A DNA stretch of 43,082 nucleotides from a virus: the IMG/VR virus record IMGVR_UViG_3300021478_000061, positions 1-43,082 of that record; one strand, written 5' to 3'. A model generated the notes under the pieces. That model was given only the letters and a program-made list of their open reading frames with translations. It ran no database searches and was not told the origin of the DNA. Positions 13,344 through 19,698 of this stretch are shown piece by piece (position 1 is the first letter of the stretch; each line of letters starts with the position of its first letter). The translations under genes were made by a program, and so were the position numbers.

Positions 13344-14279
13344 ATGGATGATGAAGTCGAAACTCTGGCAGTGGCCCAAGAGGTCGTCTTCGCAACCGTA
13401 GCGGTCGGCCACGGCGGTTCTGGCTACGTCCTCAACGATACGGTGACCCTGGCAAACGGCGTCGTCCTCAAAGCGACAACCATGACCGCCGACGCGATTG
13501 CGTCAGTGACGATCATCAATCACGGTTCGACCAGCGCGGCGCCACCGGCCAACCCGGTGGCTCAAGTCTCGACCAGCGGAGTAGGCATCGGGGCACAGTT
13601 CAATCTGACCTGGGCGCCGATAGCGACCGTCGATATTTTTCCCGGCTTCACGCCGATCATTCCGACTTCGGCATTCCCGCCCGGCGGCGGTGTGGGCTCG
13701 ATCAGCGATCCCATCGGCGTGCCGACTTTTCCGCCGCCGACGCCGCCACCTATCGGCCACGTACCTGCGGGGCCTTTGGTCGGCCCTGCCGTTGCTCCCG
13801 CGCCGGTGCCGCCTTCCCTCCCTGGGGTGGTACAGCCGCAGTTCGGCACCGGCAGCGCCACCGCTCCGGCGGTCAATGGCTACTTCCCGAAATTCACCAC
13901 CACGACGGCGTACGCTGGCTTCCCGAACCAGCCGCCCGCTGGCGTGCCTATCGTGTTCGACAACGTCTATACCGGCGGCACACCGCAAATAACGCCGCCA
14001 TCGACGCCGACCACCGCACAGATTATTCTCGATGGCTGGGGACTGCCCGGCCCCTCGGGAACAGGTCCCGGCCCACCGTCGAGCCCGAACCCGCCGGGAG
14101 CGGGGTTGCCGCATGCTTTTGCAGTACGTGACGGACACCAGGAACCTGCTGAACGATCAGCAGGGACAGTTTTTCCCGGAAACGACGTTGCACACCTACA
14201 TCAACCGGGCGAGGCGCAGGATCGCCGCGGCAAGCGGATGTCTGCGCGTCATTCCGCCGGGCGTGCAAACCGCGCCTAA
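13344..14279 (+). CDS. Structural protein with beta-rich N-terminus, 311 aa
   Basis: Residues 1-100 show a GGSGYVLNDTVTLANG motif and a repeat-like strand pattern (ASVTIINHGSTSAAPPANPV; VGIGAQFNLTWAP), resembling the small beta domains of phage fibre and baseplate proteins. A long Pro/Gly linker follows. The last 167 bases overlap the next gene in another frame and code low-complexity sequence, so the true product could end earlier through frameshifting. That is not demonstrated. Likely a head-fibre or connector accessory. Confidence 0.6.
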   Translation: MDDEVETLAVAQEVVFATVAVGHGGSGYVLNDTVTLANGVVLKATTMTADAIASVTIINHGSTSAAPPANPVAQVSTSGVGIGAQFNLTWAPIATVDIFPGFTPIIPTSAFPPGGGVGSISDPIGVPTFPPPTPPPIGHVPAGPLVGPAVAPAPVPPSLPGVVQPQFGTGSATAPAVNGYFPKFTTTTAYAGFPNQPPAGVPIVFDNVYTGGTPQITPPSTPTTAQIILDGWGLPGPSGTGPGPPSSPNPPGAGLPHAFAVRDGHQEPAERSAGTVFPGNDVAHLHQPGEAQDRRGKRMSARHSAGRANRA

Positions 14280-14847
14280 CAAAGAAGTCTACCAATTCGC
14301 AGCCTGGAATGCGCTGGCGCAAACGCAACTGCCCGGCGTCAAAAATATTCTTGCCTGCCGTTCAGTCTCGATTGCGATTGGCGGCCAGTGGAAACAACAA
14401 GACGACGGCAGCTGGATCATCGCGGGCGGCGCATGGAAACCTATGTGGAGACGTATCGTCTGGACGGACTTCCAGGCGAGATTTCGCATTTATGGGCGAA
14501 CATTCTACGGCACGATCTCGGAGCCTGGGTGGTGGTCACAGTTCAACGAAGGTCCTATCGGTTCTATCTATCTGGCACCAATTCCCGGACAAGCTCAGGC
14601 GATGGAAGTCGATCTGACCTGCATCCCCGAAGACCTACTCACCGACAAAGACCCTGAAATCATTCCCTATCCATGGACCGATGCGGTGGCCTACTGGAGC
14701 GGCGTGTTGTGTTTGATCCAGCAGCAGCGCACTCAGGACGCGCAGGCAATGGCGCAAGCCTTCAATGCCGAGATGCCGTTCGCGGCCGCGGTGGTTTGTC
14801 CGCAAATGATCCAGACCGCTTATGGTGCGACACTTCGGAGTGCTTAA
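14113..14847 (+). CDS. Head-tail adaptor, podovirus type
   Basis: 244 residues. The start at 14113 gives MLLQYVTDTRNLLNDQQGQF and a long helix (LHTYINRARRRIAAASG). The C-terminal part (DAVAYWSGVLCLIQQQRTQD) resembles the helical bundle of podovirus adaptor (gatekeeper) proteins, the position T7 gp11 or P22 gp4 would hold between portal and nozzle. Order of genes (capsid, adaptor, tail/stabilisation) supports this. Overlaps the previous gene by 167 bases. Confidence 0.6.
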   Translation: MLLQYVTDTRNLLNDQQGQFFPETTLHTYINRARRRIAAASGCLRVIPPGVQTAPNKEVYQFAAWNALAQTQLPGVKNILACRSVSIAIGGQWKQQDDGSWIIAGGAWKPMWRRIVWTDFQARFRIYGRTFYGTISEPGWWSQFNEGPIGSIYLAPIPGQAQAMEVDLTCIPEDLLTDKDPEIIPYPWTDAVAYWSGVLCLIQQQRTQDAQAMAQAFNAEMPFAAAVVCPQMIQTAYGATLRSA

Positions 14848-16464
14848 GTGCCGGTCAAGACCGACAACCAGCAATCCTTCGAGCTGCAAACTCTGGATCA
14901 GTGGAAGGGCCTCAACCAGCAGGGCCGCCGCGGCAGCATCGACGACAACGAAGAATGGTGGAATGAGAATTTATTCGCAATCGGCCCCGGAAATTTGCGT
15001 TCTTGCTGGGGTCACGGTCCTGCGATTTATGCGCCGGGTGGTGGCCGCACCATTCTGCGCATGTTCTTCGGCTTCATCGGCAACGAAACAGGAGAGTTCA
15101 ATGTCCCGCCTCCCGGTCGTCTCGGCTGGATGTTCCTCAGTGACGGCACCGTCGATCAAGTCGATCTCGACACTCGCGCCGTCACTACCGTTGGACAAAT
15201 TTGGGAGCCCATCACTCCGCAGTATTGGGCCAGCGCAGTGGTCTGGCGGCCTCAGTTCTTCGGTAACATTGCCGGGCAGCAAGGCGGCGTCTTGTTTGGA
15301 AGCCCCCAAGGACTGTACGCATGGGACGGCACTACCCTCTCCTCGCCGGGCGATCCCGCACCGGACTGGCTGACCAATGCCAACGAGACCCCGGAGAGCC
15401 CGCCGTTCACTATGCCGGTGGGGCTCCCCGGCATCTATTGCTTAGAGGTCTATCAGAGCCGTCTGTTTGTTGCAGGCAAGGACGTGATTTCCTTCTCCGC
15501 GCCTGCCAACGGCGCCGATTTCAGCACGACCGATGGGGGCGGCTCGTTTGGCTACTTTGGTAACAAGCTGACTTACACCTTCAACGATCTGGCGGCGTCG
15601 TCCGGTTATTTGTACGTCTACGGCGACAGCTCCATCGACCTGATCGCCAATGTGCAGCTCAGCGGCCAGGGCACGCCGCAGGACCCGTTCGTCACCAACC
15701 TGAATTATCAGAATATCGACCCGCAGGTCGGCCAGCGCTTTCCGCGTCCGGTCGGCCGCATCGGCCGCTACATGCAGATGTTCAACGGCGCGGGTATCTA
15801 CGAAACCAGAGGTGGCGAGGCGCGTGAAATCGGCGCCCGCGTCACCAATCTCACCAACACACTCGACACCTCGACATTTTTGCCGACCATGTGCCCGGCG
15901 ACCATGTTCGGCTTCAAGGTGTTGCTGTGCAACGGCATGTTCACCGACCCGTTCGGCGTCAAACGCAATCTTTTGTTGATGTGGCATCCGACGCAGAACG
16001 AATTCTGGTCGGTCGCCAGCCAGAACCTCAACCTGACGCACATTGGCAGCTACGAACAGGACAGCATCATCACGCCGTACGGCACCGACGGCACCGCGCT
16101 CTATCAGCTGTTTGCGCAGCCCGATCCGAACTTATTGAAAAAGCTGGCGACCAAATTCTTGCGCGGCACCGGCATCAATCAGCTGTTCATCAAGAACTGG
16201 AAGCGCCTGTATCTGGAATTCTACGACAATTTCGGCGGCGGGGTGTCGTTGGTCGGCCAAATGCACAGCCGCGGCGGCGGCATTCCGGGTGGATCGCAGG
16301 ATATCGGCTTTGAGCTAAGCGAAGGAAATCACTTCGGTTTCGAGCCACAGCGTATCGAGGGCGCGGGCATCGCCGGGGCCATTGACTTGCAAAGTCTGTC
16401 GCCCGACTTCACAATCGAGCGTCTGCACATAGGTGCAGAAAACCGCACCCTGTTTGGTGCTTAG
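14848..16464 (+). CDS. Tail nozzle / DNA-stabilisation protein
   Basis: 538 residues, GTG start one base after the adaptor's TAA. The sequence shows recurring Gly/Trp strand motifs (LRSCWGHGPAIY, LGWMFLSDGTVDQVDLDT, VLFGSPQGLYAWDGTTL) and a propeller-like segment (SGYLYVYGDSSIDLIANVQL), as in the P22 gp10 / T7 gp12 class that closes the tail. FNGAGIYETRGGEAREIG (about residues 311-328) is typical of that class. It plugs the vertex after packaging. Confidence 0.7.
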   Translation: MPVKTDNQQSFELQTLDQWKGLNQQGRRGSIDDNEEWWNENLFAIGPGNLRSCWGHGPAIYAPGGGRTILRMFFGFIGNETGEFNVPPPGRLGWMFLSDGTVDQVDLDTRAVTTVGQIWEPITPQYWASAVVWRPQFFGNIAGQQGGVLFGSPQGLYAWDGTTLSSPGDPAPDWLTNANETPESPPFTMPVGLPGIYCLEVYQSRLFVAGKDVISFSAPANGADFSTTDGGGSFGYFGNKLTYTFNDLAASSGYLYVYGDSSIDLIANVQLSGQGTPQDPFVTNLNYQNIDPQVGQRFPRPVGRIGRYMQMFNGAGIYETRGGEAREIGARVTNLTNTLDTSTFLPTMCPATMFGFKVLLCNGMFTDPFGVKRNLLLMWHPTQNEFWSVASQNLNLTHIGSYEQDSIITPYGTDGTALYQLFAQPDPNLLKKLATKFLRGTGINQLFIKNWKRLYLEFYDNFGGGVSLVGQMHSRGGGIPGGSQDIGFELSEGNHFGFEPQRIEGAGIAGAIDLQSLSPDFTIERLHIGAENRTLFGA

Positions 16465-16493
16465 TCCGCACACTCTCGCAAGAGGAGAAGAGC

Positions 16494-16556
16494 ATGGACA
16501 ATCAGATGGTACGTGAGCGTCGTGGCAGGCGTCGGGGCCGGAAGAGCCGTCGGTAA
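16494..16556 (+). CDS. Arginine-rich microprotein 1, 20 aa
   Basis: AGAGGAG six bases before ATG makes this a well-served start. Half of the 20 residues are basic (nine Arg, one Lys); the core is RERRGRRRGRKSRR. First of five consecutive tiny arginine-rich genes in the late operon. It resembles protamine or arginine-rich viral core peptides in composition, not by homology. It probably binds DNA or RNA. Too short for ordinary gene callers. Confidence 0.6.
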   Translation: MDNQMVRERRGRRRGRKSRR

Positions 16557-16562
16557 CACGCT

Positions 16563-16643
16563 ATGGCTCGCGGCAAACGTCTGAAAATGACACGACGCGC
16601 TCGCCGCATCAGAGCCCGCAAGCAGAGACGCCATGGCCGGTAA
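16563..16643 (+). CDS. Arginine-rich microprotein 2, 26 aa
   Basis: Sequence MARGKRLKMTRRARRIRARK then QRRHGR: eleven Arg and three Lys in 26 residues. It starts six bases after microprotein 1 ends and overlaps microprotein 3 by 11 bases. Like microproteins 4 and 5 it begins MAR, which suggests common descent or common selection. The ribosome site is weak, so translation is probably coupled. Confidence 0.6.
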   Translation: MARGKRLKMTRRARRIRARKQRRHGR

Positions 16644-16791
16644 CATCTCGGGGATGTTAGGGCGGCAGCTCAAGAACAAACGCTTCTTGGACTACCGCAC
16701 CCCGAATGTTTATCCGCGCATGAACTCTTCGCTCAAACGCGGCGTCACTCGCAAGGTCAATCCGCGAATGCGCGCCTTAAGGAGGCTCTGA
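16633..16791 (+). CDS. Basic small protein 3, 52 aa
   Basis: Least extreme of the five: ten Arg and four Lys. It has a short hydrophobic/aromatic middle (NKRFLDYRTPNVYPRMN) and an Arg-rich end (VTRKVNPRMRALRRL). Its end encodes AAGGAGG (from 16778), the ribosome site of the next gene, and its TGA overlaps that ATG. Function unknown. A structural role in the virion is inferred from position. Confidence 0.6.
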   Translation: MAGNISGMLGRQLKNKRFLDYRTPNVYPRMNSSLKRGVTRKVNPRMRALRRL

Positions 16792-16937
16792 TGGCACGAG
16801 GCAGTTATCTCGGGCCACGCAGCCGTGTTGATCCGGCCGGTAAGCTCGGCAGACTGCACCGACCGGCAACACGCATTCGTCGCCACCGCGGTCATCGCCA
16901 AGGCGTTGGCCGCGGCAGGCGCAGAGGACGGCTGTAA
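16791..16937 (+). CDS. Arginine-rich small protein 4, 48 aa
   Basis: Fifteen of 48 residues are arginine, concentrated in IRRHRGHRQGVGRGRRRGRL, an RG-repeat tail of the kind that binds nucleic acid. It begins MARGSYLGPRSR. The start is set by AAGGAGG. It overlaps the previous and the next gene by one base each (TGATG, TAATG). Confidence 0.65.
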   Translation: MARGSYLGPRSRVDPAGKLGRLHRPATRIRRHRGHRQGVGRGRRRGRL

Positions 16938-17101
16938 TGGCCCGTCGCGACAAACCACCGGGCCGCACTGGCCCGGTGAAGCGCATGGCGTGGTCGAACG
17001 GTGCTTATCCAGGTGATTGTCGCCCGACCCGCGGCAATCGCATGCACCGCACGCCGCGCCCTGGCGGGCGCACCGGACCTGTCAGGAGTGGACGCCGGTG
17101 A
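16937..17101 (+). CDS. Arginine-rich small protein 5, 54 aa
   Basis: Thirteen Arg and two Lys. An internal duplication is visible: GRTGPVKR near residues 9-16 and GRTGPVRS near 44-51, with HRTPRPGG between. It begins MARRDKPPG. The start overlaps the previous stop (TAATG) and its TGA overlaps the nuclease GTG (GTGA), which supports reality of both frames. Confidence 0.65.
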   Translation: MARRDKPPGRTGPVKRMAWSNGAYPGDCRPTRGNRMHRTPRPGGRTGPVRSGRR

Positions 17102-17541
17102 CGCGCGATCTCAATCTTCCAGGCACGACGGCGACCGAGGATCAATTCCACATCGCGGTCGCCGAACTTTTGGAAACTGTGCTGCGGATGCCGACGTTCT
17201 ACACGACGTTCCCCGCCGGTTACGGTAAATTGAGCAAAGCAACATCAGGACGACTGAAGAAGAAGGGCATGAGAGCCGGGATGCCCGATATTTTGGTTTT
17301 CCATCCGCGCGGTCACTACAGCTCATGCGTGATCGGCCTCGAACTGAAAGTCAGGGGCAACAGCTTGTCGGCGGCACAGCGTAGCACGCACGCACTGCTG
17401 CAAGCGACTGGCGTTAGAGTTTATTTGGTTCGCAGCCTTAACGATGTGCTCGACGCCCTGACCTACGCCGCCATACCGTACCGCAGCGTCGTGCTCCACG
17501 ACCGCGACAGCGCGCCGTCCCGACCGGACATCAGATTATGA
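17098..17541 (+). CDS. VRR-NUC domain nuclease
   Basis: 147 residues from the GTG at 17098, with AGGAG nine bases upstream and a GTGA overlap. Motifs of the PD-(D/E)xK VRR-NUC family are visible: Glu14, Pro63-Asp64 in GMRAGMPDILVF, Glu82-x-Lys84 in IGLELKVRG and Gln94 in LSAAQRSTH. Size is right for a stand-alone phage VRR-NUC. It probably cuts branched or flapped DNA; in a late operon it might serve genome resolution before packaging. Location among virion genes is unusual. Confidence 0.85.
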   Translation: MTRDLNLPGTTATEDQFHIAVAELLETVLRMPTFYTTFPAGYGKLSKATSGRLKKKGMRAGMPDILVFHPRGHYSSCVIGLELKVRGNSLSAAQRSTHALLQATGVRVYLVRSLNDVLDALTYAAIPYRSVVLHDRDSAPSRPDIRL

Positions 17542-17693
17542 AAACTTGGCCGATCATCCGTCACATCCGCTGGTATATTTGTTTGGTCCAGGTTAACCGG
17601 CACTATGCAATGTGGCGGTCGTTGGGTTACCTGCCGGTGAACGCCGAAAGCGACTATCAGGTGCTCGATAAAATTTGGCAAGGTGAACTATGA
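17538..17693 (+). CDS. Hypothetical protein, 51 aa
   Basis: Coupled to the nuclease by ATGA. It is basic and aromatic (MKTWPIIRHIRWYICLVQVN, RHYAMWRSLGYLP). No family recognised. Its stop overlaps the next ATG region (ATGA). Confidence 0.5.
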   Translation: MKTWPIIRHIRWYICLVQVNRHYAMWRSLGYLPVNAESDYQVLDKIWQGEL

Positions 17694-18007
17694 CCAAAGA
17701 AAGCCAAGCGCCATGGCCGACACAGCAGACCAAGGACGGAACGCCGCGGTCGGACCCGACCGCATGCTTTTTGATCCCGGACGGGAAAACGAGGTCAGAT
17801 CGCTCACTCGCCGGACCTTTGCGTCTCGGTACGGAGCCGCGCGTGGGTCCGCGGGGCGCGGTGCGAAACGGCGGCTCGGACTTCGGCATGGATCGCGTCA
17901 GTCCAAGAGGCTTTGATCCGATGGGCACGTCGGATACGCGCGCGCCGCCGCAGGAAGCCTCAACGCTGATCTCGCGCGAGGTGCGACGCTACAACAAGCG
18001 CGGCTAA
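17690..18007 (+). CDS. Basic disordered protein, 105 aa
   Basis: Starts at ATGACC overlapping the previous stop. Low in hydrophobics, rich in Arg, Gly, Pro, Ser and Asp (LRLGTEPRVGPRGAVRNGGS; VRRYNKRG at the end). It continues the basic, unfolded character of the five microproteins upstream and might be part of the same set. No family recognised. Confidence 0.5.
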   Translation: MTKESQAPWPTQQTKDGTPRSDPTACFLIPDGKTRSDRSLAGPLRLGTEPRVGPRGAVRNGGSDFGMDRVSPRGFDPMGTSDTRAPPQEASTLISREVRRYNKRG

Positions 18008-18558
18008 TGCCGCTCGCCATCCTGCTCAACCCGGACGATCCGCTGTACGGCTTTGAGCACATGATGCAGCACCGTGCCTATTTCGCGGTACTGTCCCGGT
18101 TGTCGCATTTTTCTGTTTTGCCGTATCTACTCGATCCCGGCTTCGGCCAGGATGAACCGGCATCGTGGTGGAACCAGTCGCATCAACAAGCGCACGACGA
18201 TTTCAACACCAACCTGCCGTCCAACTACGCCAACGGCTTTACGACAGAAGTCATCACACCGCCGCCGCCGGTGCCGCCCAACCCGCAGCTGCCGCCTTAT
18301 GTGCAAGCCACGCCACTGTCCGGCGGCACCTTCGGTATTCCCGAAGCGGAGATTTTGCTAGAAGGTGTCGGGGGTAGCGCGGAGAACAGGTCATGGTGGA
18401 CCTTCGCCAACCATCAGCAGCACTTCGTAGCGAACGACGCGATCCTGCCGCTGCCAACAACGGCGCCGACCATAGCGGGGACGCCGCCCGGCGAAGCGAT
18501 AGCCTCCAATCCATGGTGGTGGGCGTTCCGAGCGCCAGTGATCTATCCGTTCTGGTAG
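18007..18558 (+). CDS. Hypothetical structural protein, 183 aa
   Basis: TAATG coupling with the previous gene. Helical N-terminal part (YGFEHMMQHRAYFAVLSRLS), a Pro-rich linker (PPPPVPPNPQLPPYV), and a Trp-rich end (NPWWWAFRAPVIYPFW). Probably a virion component judged by its place in the late operon. Overlaps the next gene by 46 bases. Confidence 0.55.
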   Translation: MPLAILLNPDDPLYGFEHMMQHRAYFAVLSRLSHFSVLPYLLDPGFGQDEPASWWNQSHQQAHDDFNTNLPSNYANGFTTEVITPPPPVPPNPQLPPYVQATPLSGGTFGIPEAEILLEGVGGSAENRSWWTFANHQQHFVANDAILPLPTTAPTIAGTPPGEAIASNPWWWAFRAPVIYPFW

Positions 18559-18965
18559 AGCCGTCGCTCTTAACCGAGGCCGACATTCCCTGGCTGTACG
18601 ACATCTGCCGCCGCCGCTACTCGAACGAGTACGATCCGATCTCAACTGAGCTGTGGTTTCGCAACATTGTCTTGAAAAACCCGTTGCTGTTCCTGCCACA
18701 GCGGATGCCGAATTCGTTTTGCATTTCACAGCTCTCGGTGCTGGCGTGGTTGCCGTCAGATTTTAATTGCAACATCGCTTTCATCTGCGCCGAAGAAGGC
18801 TGCGGCTGGGAGGCTTTGAAATTACTGCGCGCCTCGATCAATTGGGCGCGCGGCCGCCAGTGCAAGACCTGGGCGGTGGCCTCCGACACCCCGGTCGATC
18901 TCAAACAAATGGCGTTGCGTCTCGACGCTACTGAAATTCATCCACGTTATGTGATCAGGTTCTAG
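18513..18965 (+). CDS. Hypothetical protein, possibly GNAT-like fold, 150 aa
   Basis: The start at 18513 is the last ATG before the well-formed part. Segments LTEADIPWLYDICRRRYSNE and later EEGCGWEALKLLRASINWAR suggest the alpha/beta layout of a GNAT acetyltransferase, with a GWEALKLL helix where acetyl-CoA would bind. Small GNAT-like proteins do occur near podovirus internal proteins. The match is by pattern only. Confidence 0.5.
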   Translation: MVVGVPSASDLSVLVEPSLLTEADIPWLYDICRRRYSNEYDPISTELWFRNIVLKNPLLFLPQRMPNSFCISQLSVLAWLPSDFNCNIAFICAEEGCGWEALKLLRASINWARGRQCKTWAVASDTPVDLKQMALRLDATEIHPRYVIRF

Positions 18966-18967
18966 CG

Positions 18968-19288
18968 ATGGGCGGCAACATCGGAGCCATGACCGGATTT
19001 GGCGGCGCGGACGACAGCCTGACCGATCTGATGAAGACTTATAACCAATATACCTATGGCGAAAACACCATCGCCAACGATCAGGCGTTTGCGCATTCCG
19101 GCATTCCAGTCTCGACCGGCACCACCGCAGCCAACACCGGCGCCGAAGCCAACAAGGTTTATCAGGAAGTCCGCGAGAGCGACGCCGAGCGTGCCGCCAA
19201 TCAACAAGTGGCCAACGCCCAGAAAGGCGCGCTGTCCTCTGGCATCGGCGCCATCGGTAGTCTGGCTGGCGGCCTGGGAGGTATCTGA
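18968..19288 (+). CDS. Probable internal virion protein, 106 aa
   Basis: It begins MGGNIGAMTGFGG, has a helical middle (EANKVYQEVRESDAERAANQ), and ends with a glycine-zipper-like tail GSLAGGLGGI. The next gene ends with a closely similar tail, and the three genes in a row all begin MGG. The C-terminal GGI codons also supply the GGAGG ribosome site of the next gene. Small glycine-rich proteins in this position are usually ejection proteins; inferred. Confidence 0.6.
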   Translation: MGGNIGAMTGFGGADDSLTDLMKTYNQYTYGENTIANDQAFAHSGIPVSTGTTAANTGAEANKVYQEVRESDAERAANQQVANAQKGALSSGIGAIGSLAGGLGGI

Positions 19289-19698
19289 TGGGTGGCGGCA
19301 ACACAGTCGGCGAAATCTCTGGTCAAGCATCGGGTGACGCCACGCGCCTCGGCGGTCTGTCCATCGAAGCGATGGCCAATCGCTATGCGCAACTCGGGCT
19401 CGGCCAGACCGGCGCGACACCGTCCGGCCCGACCAGCGGTGCGGTGGCGGGCGTTCCGGGCAGCGGCACGACACCGACCACCGGCGGCAGCTTTGGCGCC
19501 GGGCCGACCGCGTTTCAGATGGAGGAGGGCGCGCTGCCCGGTGTGACCAACATCCCGGAAGAATTTAAGGCCGCTTTGGGCGAGGCGCAGTTTCAGGACC
19601 TGGGTCAGACCGCGTCAGCCGCGGCAGGCTCGGCGCAGGCCAAGGGTCAGACCTTTAGCGGCATTGGCTCGGCGCTCGGCGGCCTTGGAGGCATCTGA
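19288..19698 (+). CDS. Probable internal virion protein, 136 aa
   Basis: TGATG coupling. Low-complexity Gly/Thr/Ser composition with a helical segment (VTNIPEEFKAALGEAQFQDL) and the tail FSGIGSALGGLGGI, a near copy of the preceding gene's tail. The end again encodes GGAGG for the next gene. Likely unfolded or membrane-inserting during ejection. Confidence 0.6.
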   Translation: MGGGNTVGEISGQASGDATRLGGLSIEAMANRYAQLGLGQTGATPSGPTSGAVAGVPGSGTTPTTGGSFGAGPTAFQMEEGALPGVTNIPEEFKAALGEAQFQDLGQTASAAAGSAQAKGQTFSGIGSALGGLGGI

